Assembly (NCBI GenBank): GCA_964408185.1
Contig: CAYOYK010000017.1
Coordinates: 1-50,439, forward strand
Origin: CAYOYK01 sp964408185
GTDB taxonomy: Bacteria > Bacillota > Clostridia > Christensenellales > Aristaeellaceae
DNA length: 50,439 bases
Reading direction: 5' to 3'
Translations under genes and position numbers: made by a program
Notes under the pieces: model-generated
What the model saw: only the letters and a program-made list of their open reading frames with translations
What the model was told of the DNA's origin: nothing
The model's database searches: none
Shown here: in pieces, positions 16,960 to 25,517 of the stretch
How positions within the stretch are numbered: the first letter of the stretch is position 1
Layout: each line of letters begins with the position of its first letter

Positions 16960-17762
16960 AGAAAATTATGGCTGTCCTGTTGATGCTGTGCCTTGCGCTG
17001 CCTCTTGTCGCGCAAGCGGAGGAGGTCCAGTGGGATTTTCCCGTGCCGCTTGAGACCGTGATGTCGGAGTATGTGCGGCTGGTCAACCGGGAGGTGCTTT
17101 TGCAGGAGGAGTATGCCCCGGACGACCTGATCTACGTGGATACGCGTCAGCTCGCCACCTCAGGCCGCGTGCAGCTTCGTCAAGCGTGCTATAACGCGCT
17201 GCAATCGATGTTTGCAGCCGCCAAGGAGGAAGGCATCAACCTGTACGTGCGCAGCGGCTACCGCTCCTACGGCACACAGAAAAAGAATTACAACAACCGT
17301 CTGGAACGCAATAACGGCGTGGACGACGGCTTTGTGGCGCCGCCGGGATCAAGCGAGCACCAGACCGGGCTTGCCTGCGATCTGACGGACGACGAGTATC
17401 GCTGGGAGTCCAACCTCGTGCAGGATTTTGCGAACACCAAGGCCGCAAAGTGGCTTGTGGAGAACGCGGCCAGCTTTGGCTTTATCTACCGCTACATGCC
17501 CGGCAAGGAGGACATCACGCAAACCTCCTACGAGCCGTGGCATTACCGCTATGTAGGGGTCAACGCGGCCCGCTACATCATGGGCCGCGAACTGACGCTG
17601 GAGGAGTTTACCGACGAGTGGAACCTTGCGCTGGCGGATTTTCAGGGCGCGGGCGGCGATGTGGAGCAGGCCATCAAGGACGCGGAGGAGCGCAAGCTCA
17701 ACGGCCCGGAGGTCACCTATTCCGACGAGGAAGGCGAGCAGGAGGTTTCCATCCTCTTTTAG
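16956..17762 (+). CDS. M15B (VanY-type) D-alanyl-D-alanine carboxypeptidase, second copy
   Basis: A 268-residue paralogue of the preceding gene with a clear signal peptide (MKKIMAVLLMLCLALPLVAQA|EE). Catalytic motifs are intact: SGYRSYGTQ, SEHQTGLACDLT and EPWHYRYVG. The C-terminal 60 residues are acidic and charged beyond the peptidase domain. The ATG overlaps the previous stop (ATGA), so both peptidases are made together. Substrate and timing (vegetative wall or spore cortex) are not evident. Confidence 0.93.
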   Translation: MKKIMAVLLMLCLALPLVAQAEEVQWDFPVPLETVMSEYVRLVNREVLLQEEYAPDDLIYVDTRQLATSGRVQLRQACYNALQSMFAAAKEEGINLYVRSGYRSYGTQKKNYNNRLERNNGVDDGFVAPPGSSEHQTGLACDLTDDEYRWESNLVQDFANTKAAKWLVENAASFGFIYRYMPGKEDITQTSYEPWHYRYVGVNAARYIMGRELTLEEFTDEWNLALADFQGAGGDVEQAIKDAEERKLNGPEVTYSDEEGEQEVSILF

Positions 17763-17781
17763 GCAGGCTGATGAAGAATAC

Positions 17782-17810
17782 TTTACATTTCTATGAAAAG
17801 AAGGTAAACT
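17782..17810 (+). promoter_or_regulatory. Probable sigma-A promoter of parA-parB
   Basis: TTTACA (17782-17787), 17-bp spacer and TAAACT (17805-17810), upstream of parA in the 186-bp gap after the M15 pair. Confidence 0.6.
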
Positions 17811-17948
17811 ATCAACGGAACGGACTGCCGAGGCCCCGCGGAGGGACCGGGAGGCCGCAGATCGCCGAAGCAAGGCGGCTCAGTCGCTTTGCGGACGCGC
17901 TGCTTGCGCGAACTCCACCTTCCAATGATGAATGAGCGAGGACGAAAT

Positions 17949-18707
17949 ATGGGCAAAACGATTGCGATCACCAACCAGAAGGGCGGCGTGGGCAAGACCA
18001 CGACGGCCATTAACCTGTCCGCCTGCTTGGCGGAGGCCGGCAAAAAGGTGCTGCTGGTCGATTTGGACCCGCAGGGCAACTCCACCAGCGGCTTGGGCCT
18101 GCGCGCCGGCAGCCACAGCGTGTACGAGGTGCTGATGGGCCGCGCCCCGGTCGCCAGCGCGGTGATCGCCACGCAGGTGCCCGGCCTGTCGCTCATTCCG
18201 GCAGATATCCGCCTTGCGGGCGCGGAGCTGGAGCTGGTGGAAATGGAGCAGCGCGAGTATCGGCTGAAGCAGATGCTCAAAAATATCGAGAACGAGTATG
18301 ACTTTGTGTTTATCGATTGCCCGCCCTCGCTGGGCTTGCTTACGGTGAACGCGCTGGTGGCCTGCCGCCGTGTATTGGTTCCCATTCAATGCGAATACTA
18401 CGCGTTGGAGGGCGTGACCAGCTTGGTGAACACCATCAACCGCGTCAAGCAGAGCTTTAACCCTTCGCTGGATTTTGAGGGCGTGCTGCTCACCATGCTG
18501 GATGGCCGCACCAACCTTGGCTTACAGGTGGTGGACAGCGTCAAGCGCCATTTCAAGAGCAAGGTGTTCTCCACCGCCATCCCGCGCAATGTTCGCTTGG
18601 GCGAGGCCCCCAGTCACGGAGTGCCCATCCATGTGTACGATCCCCGCTCCATCGGCGCGGACAGCTACCGCCAGTTGGCAAGGGAGATCATCGAACGCAA
18701 CCAGTAA
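17949..18707 (+). CDS. parA: Chromosome-partitioning ATPase ParA/Soj
   Basis: A 252-residue deviant Walker ATPase that binds DNA as an ATP dimer and drives origin segregation with ParB. The P-loop is KGGVGKTTTAINLSA near residues 11-25 and the Walker B-like strand is FVFIDCPPSLG. ATG 17949 is preferred over the upstream frame because MGKTIAITNQKGG is the normal family start. parB follows by 24 bp. Confidence 0.96.
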   Translation: MGKTIAITNQKGGVGKTTTAINLSACLAEAGKKVLLVDLDPQGNSTSGLGLRAGSHSVYEVLMGRAPVASAVIATQVPGLSLIPADIRLAGAELELVEMEQREYRLKQMLKNIENEYDFVFIDCPPSLGLLTVNALVACRRVLVPIQCEYYALEGVTSLVNTINRVKQSFNPSLDFEGVLLTMLDGRTNLGLQVVDSVKRHFKSKVFSTAIPRNVRLGEAPSHGVPIHVYDPRSIGADSYRQLAREIIERNQ

Positions 18708-18731
18708 CAGGAAAGTGCAGGGATTACGCAG

Positions 18732-19577
18732 ATGAGGAAAACGGGGTTGGGCAGAGGCTTGGACGTGCTGCTGCCGCAAAGCGACGAGCTGCTGGAAACG
18801 ATGGTGCGGGATATCTCCATCCAAGAGATCGATCCCAACACGGCGCAGCCCCGCAAGGACTTTGACCGCGAGGGCTTGGAGCAGCTTGCCGGAAGCATCA
18901 AGCAGGCGGGCGTGCTGCAACCGATTTTGGTCATGGAGAAGGACGGCCGCTATCAGATTGTCGCGGGCGAGCGACGCTATCGCGCGTCCCGGCTGGCTGG
19001 GCTGGAAACGGTGCCCTGCATCGTGCGCAGCCTGACCGAGAGCCAGCGCATGGAGGCCGCCCTCATCGAAAACCTTCAGCGCGAGGATCTGAACGCCATC
19101 GAGGAGGCCAACGCGGTCCGGGAGCTGATGGATCGCTGCGGCTACACGCAGGACGAGGCGTCCAAGCGCTTGGGCAAGAGCCGCCCCGCCGTGGCGAACC
19201 TGCTCCGACTGCTCACGCTGCCGCCGGAGGTCATCGAGATGGTGCAAAAGAACGAGCTTTCCGCCGGCCACGCGCGCGTGCTGGTGTCTGTATCGCCGGA
19301 GAGGCGGCAGGTGGAGCTGGCGCATCAATGCGCGCTGCACGGGTACAGCGTGCGCAAGCTGGAGGAGCTCGCCAGCCACGCCGCGCCCGCCGCGCAGGCG
19401 GCTCCGCGCAAGGCCGCAGCGCTGAGCGTGGAGCTGAACGCCTTGCAGGATACCATGCGCGAGACGCTGGGCGTTAAAACCGTGCTGACCGGAAACGAAA
19501 GAAAAGGCAAGATCACATTCAACTATAGCAGCGCCGAGGAGCTGGAGCATATCTACGACGTATTCAACCGCCTGTAA
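18732..19577 (+). CDS. parB: Chromosome-partitioning protein ParB/Spo0J
   Basis: This 281-residue CTP-dependent DNA clamp loads at parS. Motifs seen are the N-terminal LGRGLDVLL peptide that stimulates ParA, the CTP-binding GERRYRAS and ENLQREDLN segments, a helix-turn-helix (TQDEASKRLGKSRPAVANLLRL, split here for length at residues about 140-160), and a C-terminal dimer domain (KGKITFNYSSAEELEHIY). No parS-like TGTTTCACGTGAAACA was noticed here, and the usual neighbours rsmG and mnmG are absent, so the pair may lie away from the origin. Confidence 0.95.
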   Translation: MRKTGLGRGLDVLLPQSDELLETMVRDISIQEIDPNTAQPRKDFDREGLEQLAGSIKQAGVLQPILVMEKDGRYQIVAGERRYRASRLAGLETVPCIVRSLTESQRMEAALIENLQREDLNAIEEANAVRELMDRCGYTQDEASKRLGKSRPAVANLLRLLTLPPEVIEMVQKNELSAGHARVLVSVSPERRQVELAHQCALHGYSVRKLEELASHAAPAAQAAPRKAAALSVELNALQDTMRETLGVKTVLTGNERKGKITFNYSSAEELEHIYDVFNRL

Positions 19578-19616
19578 GTCCGACCCGACGATTCGGTCAG
19601 AAAGAGGTGAGCGCGC

Positions 19617-20801
19617 GTGCGCATCAAATCCAACAGCAAGCTGCATAAGACGCAGAGAGACCCTTACCAATCCCTCACACGCTTCATCGTGATTCTGGTC
19701 GCGGTGGTGGCCGTTTGTGGGCTGGGGGCTTATCTGGTTACGGAGATCGGCGTCAACGGCGCGTACAGGTCGCAAAAGGCAAAGATGGATCAGGCCAATC
19801 TGGCCGGACAGCAGCAGTTTGACGTTTGGCTGGCGGAGGAATCCGCAAAGTACAGCCAAGGCGGAACCACGCAGCAGGCTGTCGATCCGCAGGAAAAAAC
19901 CGTGTGGGAGCGCGAAGTGGACGGCGCGCTGTGGCGCGTGGAGGATCAGGGGTATTTGGGCCTTGAGAACACCTCCACCATTCAGATTGACCGTGCGACG
20001 CTCATCAACGGCGGCCTGCTGCTGGTCAATCCGTGGCATGCCCTGCCATCCGATTTCAGCGAGACGGACCTTCTGAGCGTGGGCGCGGCCAGCAGCTACA
20101 AAATACAGGTAACGGACAGCACCGTGCGCTTGTTCCCGGTCGCGTTTGACGCGCTGCAAGCTATGATTACCGACGCGGAGGCCGACGGACTGCTGTACTA
20201 TATCGTGCGCGAGGGCTACCGCAGCAACGATACGCAGACCGAGCTGTTCAACAAGGCCATGGCCAAGCTGTCCGATAAGTACAGCGGCGATATCCTCATC
20301 GCTCAGACCAAAAAAGAGGTCAACTATCCCGGCACCAGCGAGTATCAAACCGGCATGAGCTTTCAAATGCGCCTGTACAATAAAAACGAGACCATCAAAG
20401 GCGGCTTTCAGGAGTCGGAGCAGGGCAAGTGGTTTACCGAAAACTGCTGGAAGTATGGCGTGATCTTCCGCTTCCCCAGCGCGGATTTTCCCAATTCATC
20501 GTGGGAGGACAAGAGCTATAAAACGGGCGTGACCCTCAATTTGAACCTGTACCGCTATGTGGGCAAGCCGCACGCGGCCGCGATGAAGGTGATGAACTAC
20601 TGCCTGGAGGAGTACGTCGAGTTTTTGATCAGCCACCCGCATTTGCTCATTTACCAAGACGGCGCGCTCAAGTACGAGGTGTTCCGCGTAGAGGCGCAGG
20701 ACGGCCTGACGGCGTACGACCTGCCCAAGCCGAACCCCGCCAGCGATTACAGCGCCAGCTTTGATAACATGGGCGGCATTGTGCTGACATATTCCTACTG
20801 A
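19617..20801 (+). CDS. M15/VanY-like membrane protein with degenerate active site
   Basis: A 394-residue protein with a basic cytoplasmic start, a membrane helix (about residues 22-41), and a C-terminal M15 fold recognisable by EGYRSNDTQ, YPGTSEYQTGMSF and NLYRYVGKPHA. Compared with its two paralogues the zinc ligands and catalytic Glu are lost: His to Tyr243, Asp to Gln250, Glu to Asn308 and His to Leu311. It cannot be a zinc carboxypeptidase; a peptidoglycan-binding or partner-binding role is likely. GTG 19617 follows AAAGAGGTGA. It lies 39 bp after parB in the same direction. Confidence 0.85.
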   Translation: MRIKSNSKLHKTQRDPYQSLTRFIVILVAVVAVCGLGAYLVTEIGVNGAYRSQKAKMDQANLAGQQQFDVWLAEESAKYSQGGTTQQAVDPQEKTVWEREVDGALWRVEDQGYLGLENTSTIQIDRATLINGGLLLVNPWHALPSDFSETDLLSVGAASSYKIQVTDSTVRLFPVAFDALQAMITDAEADGLLYYIVREGYRSNDTQTELFNKAMAKLSDKYSGDILIAQTKKEVNYPGTSEYQTGMSFQMRLYNKNETIKGGFQESEQGKWFTENCWKYGVIFRFPSADFPNSSWEDKSYKTGVTLNLNLYRYVGKPHAAAMKVMNYCLEEYVEFLISHPHLLIYQDGALKYEVFRVEAQDGLTAYDLPKPNPASDYSASFDNMGGIVLTYSY

Positions 20802-20854
20802 TCCGCGCACGCCCAGCTAGAAAGCGTCGCGGCGAGAGACTGCCGCACAACTCT

Positions 20855-20884
20855 GAGCGCCCCGGCCAATCGGTCGGGGCGCTC
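20855..20884. terminator. Bidirectional hairpin between convergent genes
   Basis: GAGCGCCCCG and CGGGGCGCTC form a perfect stem that extends by GCC/GGT to 13 bp with an AATC loop. It lies between the convergent M15-like and GNAT genes, but no T-tract follows on either strand. Confidence 0.6.
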
Positions 20885-20890
20885 ATGCTG

Positions 20891-21295
20891 TCAAAGCATT
20901 TTTTCAAAGAAATACTGGTTTACAGCGCCAAAGCACGGCTCGATGCGCGAGATCTCGCGGTAGCCCTGCTTGCGGTAGAACGCGGGCGCTTGGAAGCTGT
21001 ATGTGTTCAGCAGGACACGGCGCAGGCCGTACGCGCGCGCCGATTCCTCCGCGCGACGCAGGAGCGCCGCGCCGTAGCCTCGCCCGCGAACCGCCTCCTC
21101 CACAAAAAGATACTCCACCTCCAGCGTATCAAACACGCTGGAGGCTACGACGCCGGCCACGACGACGCCATCCTCCTCCATGTGAAAGCTGTGCTCGCGC
21201 ACCTCGCCGTAAAAGGCGTGGTTGTATGCCTGCAAACGCCGGTGCAGCGCCTCGCTGGTCGCATCGCTGCTTGGCTGAATCGGCGGGAGCGTCAT
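20891..21295 (-). CDS. GNAT-family N-acetyltransferase
   Basis: A 134-residue acetyltransferase with the acetyl-CoA loop VRGRGYGAALLRRAEE and the C-terminal LLNTYSFQAPAFYRKQGYRE segment. This form is common in small Firmicute GNATs acting on unknown small molecules or proteins. ATG 21295 overlaps the stop of the upstream gene (ATGA), so it is preferred to the longer in-frame start at 21313. Confidence 0.88.
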   Translation of the reverse strand: MTLPPIQPSSDATSEALHRRLQAYNHAFYGEVREHSFHMEEDGVVVAGVVASSVFDTLEVEYLFVEEAVRGRGYGAALLRRAEESARAYGLRRVLLNTYSFQAPAFYRKQGYREISRIEPCFGAVNQYFFEKML

Positions 21296-23163
21296 TCGGT
21301 CGGCGCTCCGCACTTGAGGCAGGGCTGAAGGTCGCTGTGCGCGCTCAGCTCGCTGTACGGGAAGGACGCGGGCAGGGGCAGGAACTCATCCTTAACGGAG
21401 GGGCAGTACTGATCCGTGTGGTAGTACGACCCGCCGTCGGGGTTGTAGTACAGGGGCGTTTCGGGCGCGGGAGTCGGGGTGACGGTGGTGCGCGGCGCGG
21501 CGGTCATGTTGCCGACGGTGGGCGTAGCGTTGGGGTCGGCCGTGACCGTATCGTTGCTGGCCAGAGAGTTGGGATCAACGTACCAGTTGCCGTCCTCTTT
21601 AATCATCAGGATCATGAAGCGGTACATCACGGGATCCTTGCCGTTGTTCTTATTGATGGTCGCGGTCATGGTCACGGTGCGGGAGGTATCCGCGTTTGTG
21701 CCGGAAATCGCCTCGATGGTGTAGTCCTCCGGGGTGCGGTTGCCCAGCAGCGTAAACAGCTCCTGCGCGGGCGCGTCCTGAAGCGTCGCCCAGCTGGGCT
21801 GCACATAGCCGACCATATCCTCCACGCGGGAAGCGCTCCAGAAGTCCATAAAGGTGGATAGCCTCAGCTCCGCCTCGCTGGTGCCCAGGGCCTCGGCCTC
21901 CGGGGGTGCCTCGGTGCCGCTTGGCTCAAGCGTGCCGTCCATGACCACGGTGACGGCGGTCGGCTCCGGCGAGGGCGTAACGCGGCCGCTTGCGCTGACC
22001 TGCTGCGCGTCCCGGCTTCCGCCCGCGAAAAGCGCCACGCAGCATAGCGCCACGTAGATGATGGTAATGGCGGAGCGTGTGCTTTGCTGGAACATATGCA
22101 GCACCCAAAGCATTACCATGCTCAGCGCACCGGCGATCACAAACACATAGCGCAGAAAGTCCAGCGCGGGCACCAGCAGGCCCAGCAGCAGCAAAAACGG
22201 CAGCAGCGCAAACAGGCAGAGCTTGACCCAGAGATCCTTGCTTGCCGGCTTTTTCGCCTGCTGAGGCGCTTGCTGCGCGTAGCCGGGGTAGATCATATCA
22301 GTCGGATAGCCAACGCCGGGCTGGTTGGGTACGCTGCCGAGTGGCATGCCTGTGTTGAAGCCCGTGCCGTTTGGGCCGCCCATCATGCCGCCGCCCAAAG
22401 CGGGGTTGTTGTAGGGGAGCGGCGCGAAGGCTTGAGGCGCAGGCGTCGCGGAGGGATTGGTCGCCTGCGGCGCGTTGACAAAGCTGCTGGCCGGAATGGT
22501 ACGATTGGTCGCCACGGGCTGCTGCGGAGGAATATACCCCTGCGCGCGCGGCGAGAAGGGCTCGTTGCTCTTCGGCTTGACCTGCTGCTGCAACGGCAGC
22601 GTGCCGACGGGCGGCTGTGAGGCCATCGGTGCGGAGACCATCGGGGCCGCCTGATTGGCCGGATAGCTGACCATTCCCGGCATTGTCTGCGCGGCCGGAT
22701 AGGCGCCCATGCCGGTAAAGGGGAATGTATTGGCCATTAGATACGGGTTGGTCTGCTGCATGCCACCCTGTGGCACGCCCATGCCCGTTTGGGGCATGCC
22801 ATGTGGCACACCCATGCCTGTTTGCGGCATGCCCTGCGGCACGCCCATGCCCGTTTGGGGCATGCCCTGCTGCACACCCATGCCCGTTTGTGGCATGCCG
22901 GTCTGCGGGAACCTATTCGCGCCCTGCGCAAATACGCCCGCACTCTGCGGATACGCAGCGGGAGCCTGCGGAAAAGCCGCGCCCGGAGTCGCCGCCGACG
23001 GCTGTATAAAAGCGGCGGGCGGGAGCGTGCTTTGCGCATCCAAATCAGGCGTCTGAGAAAAATCAGGCGTTTGCGGCTGCTTCTCGGCGGACTTTTTGCT
23101 TAAGCCGCGCTTCTGCATGCCGTAGGTGGGTGTGCTCGCATATTTCATCCGGTTGCCGTTCAT
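21292..23163 (-). CDS. Multi-pass membrane protein with Pro/Gln/Met-rich repeat N-terminus
   Basis: A 623-residue protein I do not recognise. Residues 1 to about 310 are low-complexity, rich in Pro, Gln, Met and Gly, and include four copies of an 11-residue GMPQTGMGV(P/Q)(Q/H) repeat. About residues 320-400 hold three hydrophobic helices (LCLFALLPFLLLLGLLVPAL and two more). An exterior domain follows with Thr/Pro linkers. The last 45 residues carry YYHTDQYC and PCLKC, a possible zinc site. Start ATG 23163 lies 8 nt after GAGGAG. It is coupled to the GNAT gene. The repeat suggests phase-like length variation or a surface/cytoplasmic scaffold; both are inference. Confidence 0.8.
   Translation of the reverse strand: MNGNRMKYASTPTYGMQKRGLSKKSAEKQPQTPDFSQTPDLDAQSTLPPAAFIQPSAATPGAAFPQAPAAYPQSAGVFAQGANRFPQTGMPQTGMGVQQGMPQTGMGVPQGMPQTGMGVPHGMPQTGMGVPQGGMQQTNPYLMANTFPFTGMGAYPAAQTMPGMVSYPANQAAPMVSAPMASQPPVGTLPLQQQVKPKSNEPFSPRAQGYIPPQQPVATNRTIPASSFVNAPQATNPSATPAPQAFAPLPYNNPALGGGMMGGPNGTGFNTGMPLGSVPNQPGVGYPTDMIYPGYAQQAPQQAKKPASKDLWVKLCLFALLPFLLLLGLLVPALDFLRYVFVIAGALSMVMLWVLHMFQQSTRSAITIIYVALCCVALFAGGSRDAQQVSASGRVTPSPEPTAVTVVMDGTLEPSGTEAPPEAEALGTSEAELRLSTFMDFWSASRVEDMVGYVQPSWATLQDAPAQELFTLLGNRTPEDYTIEAISGTNADTSRTVTMTATINKNNGKDPVMYRFMILMIKEDGNWYVDPNSLASNDTVTADPNATPTVGNMTAAPRTTVTPTPAPETPLYYNPDGGSYYHTDQYCPSVKDEFLPLPASFPYSELSAHSDLQPCLKCGAPTE
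22771..22902 (-). repeat. Four tandem 33-bp in-frame repeats
   Basis: Units begin at 22771, 22804, 22837 and 22870 on the plus strand and differ by only a few bases each. They encode the GMPQTGMGV(P/Q)(Q/H) repeat, so gain or loss of a unit would keep the frame. Confidence 0.9.
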
Positions 23164-23219
23164 ATTGCATCTCCTCAGCCGTGCTGACCGTTGCGCGTTC
23201 CGAGTGCGCACTCTCCGCT

Positions 23220-23247
23220 ATTATATCACATATTGCGCGATTGTAAA
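23220..23247 (-). promoter_or_regulatory. Sigma-A promoter of the repeat membrane protein gene
   Basis: On the minus strand TTTACA (23247-23242), 16-bp spacer and consensus TATAAT (23225-23220), 57 bp before the ATG. Confidence 0.75.
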
Positions 23248-23375
23248 CAGAACGTGCAAATACATGAAGGGAAGGTGACAAAAAGGTAACATATACCAGC
23301 GGTTCGTTTGGAATGCTTATTCTGCGGACGGGGTATGGATTTCGTCTCCCCAAGGAAAAATGTTTGCGGCAGACA

Positions 23376-23404
23376 TTGCGCAAAAGAGGCGCATCATGTA
23401 TAAT
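23376..23404 (+). promoter_or_regulatory. Sigma-A promoter of asp23-fakA-recG
   Basis: TTGCGC (23376-23381), 17-bp spacer and TATAAT (23399-23404). The same TTGCGC-17-TATAAT arrangement precedes apbE. The 322-bp divergent gap (23164-23485) holds this promoter and the minus-strand one and nothing else that I can support. Confidence 0.75.
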
Positions 23405-23485
23405 CAATATGATCTGTTATGCAGCCGCGTAACGGGTATCATTGCGGGCGAGGCATCCCCTTGCTGCAAGGAGGCAAACAAAGAC

Positions 23486-23836
23486 ATGGAGTGCAAAATC
23501 AAAAATGAAAACGGCACCATCTACATCGCCGAGGACGTGATGCTCAAGGTGGTTGGCTACGCGGCGCTGGAGTGCTACGGCATCGTTGCCATGTCCAGCA
23601 AGCGCGCCAAGGACGGCTTTGTGCAGTGGCTTGGGCGCGAGAACCTCACCAAGGGCGTACAGCTCCGCATGGCGGACGATATGCTGGACGTCGACTTGTT
23701 CATCATTGTGGAATATGGCATTTCGATTGCCGAGGTATGCAAAACCATCGTGGAGACGGTGCGCTACAAGCTGGAAAGCATGACCGGCGTAAAGGTGCGC
23801 CGCGTCAATATTTCCGTGGAGGGCGTGCGCGTCTGA
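23486..23836 (+). CDS. Asp23/Gls24 (YloU-like) family protein
   Basis: A 116-residue cytoplasmic protein of the Asp23 family (GTIYIAEDVMLKVVGYAALECYG; DLFIIVEYGISIAEV; VRRVNISVEGVRV). B. subtilis YloU sits in the same place before yloV (fakA), and the family is linked to envelope or lipid stress. No enzyme motif is visible. AAGGAGG lies 11 nt before ATG 23486. Confidence 0.92.
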   Translation: MECKIKNENGTIYIAEDVMLKVVGYAALECYGIVAMSSKRAKDGFVQWLGRENLTKGVQLRMADDMLDVDLFIIVEYGISIAEVCKTIVETVRYKLESMTGVKVRRVNISVEGVRV

Positions 23837-23866
23837 CGCTGATACGTTTATGAGGAGGCCGTTCCT

Positions 23867-25516
23867 TTGATACAAACCAAGCAAATTGACGGGCTTTTGC
23901 TGCGGGAAATGGTGATGACCGGCGCAGCCCTGCTAGAGAAGAACCGCGAGGCGGTAGACGCCCTGAACGTTTTCCCCGTGCCGGATGGTGATACGGGCAC
24001 CAACATGAGCCTGACCATGGCCTCCGCCATCAAGGAGGTCAGCGCGAAGGAGCACATCAACGCGGGCGAGGCCGCCGAGGCCATCGCCAAGGGCGCGCTC
24101 AAGGGCGCGCGCGGCAACAGCGGCGTGATCACCTCCCAGCTGTATCGCGGTTTTTCCCGCGCGCTGGAGGGCGTTGACCGCATTACCCCCGTGCAGTTTG
24201 CCGCCGCCCTCAACAAGGGTGCGGAGACCGCCTATAAGGCTGTTATGAAGCCCAAGGAGGGCACCATTCTCACAGTGGCGCGCGTGATCGGGGAGGAGGC
24301 CGTGAAGCAGGCCGCCAAAGCCCCCGATGATTACGAAGAGCTGTTTCAGGTGATTTTGAGCACGGGCGAGACCATCCTCAAAAAGACGCAGCAAATGCTT
24401 CCCGCGCTGACGCAGGCCGGCGTGGTGGACGCGGGCGGACGCGGCCTGCTGCTGATCTACATGGGCTATGCCTCCGTGCTTCGCGGCGAGGAGATCCTGC
24501 CTGAGCAGGACAGCTTCACCGAGGACGGCGAGGTCAGCTTTGAGGACGATCACGACGCGATCGACGAGATCAAGTTTGCCTATTGCACCGAGTTTTTGGT
24601 GCAGAATCTCTATTCCTATACCGTCGAGGAGGACATCGATTCCTTCCGTCGGCGCCTGAACCGCATCGGCGACTGCGTGCGGGTGGTTGGCGATTTGAGC
24701 CTTGTAAAGGTACACGTCCATACCAACGAGCCCGGAAAGGCCCTTGAATACGGCCTGTCGCTTGGCGAGCTGGTGAACGTTAAGATCGAAAACATCCTCC
24801 AGCAGCGCCGGGATAAGCAGGCCGAGCAAAAGGCGCAGGAGGAGGAGAGCCTGCCGGAAAAGGACTTTGGCATGGTGGCCGTCTCCGTGGGCGCGGGCTT
24901 CAGCCAGATATTTACCGACCTTACGGTCGATCACATCGTCGAGGGCGGCCAGACCATGAACCCCAGCATCGAGGATATTCTGGAGGCCATTCAGGGCGTG
25001 CGCGCCAAGTGCGTATTTGTTCTGCCCAACAACGGCAATGTGATCCTCGCGGCGCAGCAGGCCGCAAAGATGGCCGAAAAAGAGGTCTTTGTCATTCCCA
25101 CCAAAAACGTGGCCATGGGCATTGCGGCAGCCGTTGCCTTTCAGCCCGAAGCCACCGGCGAGGAGAACGCCAAGCGCATGGAGGAGGCCGCGCAGCGCGT
25201 ACGCACCGGCACCGTGACCTACGCCGTGCGCAGCAGCGAGTTTGAGGAGAAGCACATCACCGAGGGCGATATCATCGGCCTGTACAACGGCAAAATCCAA
25301 GTGGTGGGCCATTCGGTGCCGGAGGTTGCGCTGGAGCTGATGAAGGAGATCGTCACTGAGGACGACGAACTGATTACCGTTTACTATGGCAAGGATGTCG
25401 CAGAGGATGATGCGCGCAAGGTGACGGACGACATCGAGGCCGCTTATGGCGACTGCGATGTGGACATGCACAGCGGCGGACAGCCCCTGTACTATTACCT
25501 GATTTCCGTAGAATAA
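23867..25516 (+). CDS. fakA: Fatty-acid kinase subunit FakA (DhaL/DAK domain, YloV)
   Basis: This 549-residue kinase phosphorylates fatty acids presented by a FakB/DegV protein. The N-terminal DhaL domain has NVFPVPDGDTGTNMS (Asp residues that bind Mg-ATP), GARGNSGVI and the later VVDAGGRGLLL. The C-terminal half has YCTEFL, VHVHTNEPGKAL and VLPNNGNVI, as in YloV. The start is TTG 23867, 8 nt after GAGGAGG. recG starts one base after its stop. No FakB gene is in the window. Confidence 0.94.
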   Translation: MIQTKQIDGLLLREMVMTGAALLEKNREAVDALNVFPVPDGDTGTNMSLTMASAIKEVSAKEHINAGEAAEAIAKGALKGARGNSGVITSQLYRGFSRALEGVDRITPVQFAAALNKGAETAYKAVMKPKEGTILTVARVIGEEAVKQAAKAPDDYEELFQVILSTGETILKKTQQMLPALTQAGVVDAGGRGLLLIYMGYASVLRGEEILPEQDSFTEDGEVSFEDDHDAIDEIKFAYCTEFLVQNLYSYTVEEDIDSFRRRLNRIGDCVRVVGDLSLVKVHVHTNEPGKALEYGLSLGELVNVKIENILQQRRDKQAEQKAQEEESLPEKDFGMVAVSVGAGFSQIFTDLTVDHIVEGGQTMNPSIEDILEAIQGVRAKCVFVLPNNGNVILAAQQAAKMAEKEVFVIPTKNVAMGIAAAVAFQPEATGEENAKRMEEAAQRVRTGTVTYAVRSSEFEEKHITEGDIIGLYNGKIQVVGHSVPEVALELMKEIVTEDDELITVYYGKDVAEDDARKVTDDIEAAYGDCDVDMHSGGQPLYYYLISVE

Positions 25517-25517
25517 C

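Noticed and set aside
17771..17935. 54-codon frame upstream of parA
   Set aside because: It overlaps the parA promoter and lacks a Shine-Dalgarno sequence.
22700..22910. Repeat array as a CRISPR
   Set aside because: Units are contiguous with no spacers and lie in frame within a coding sequence.
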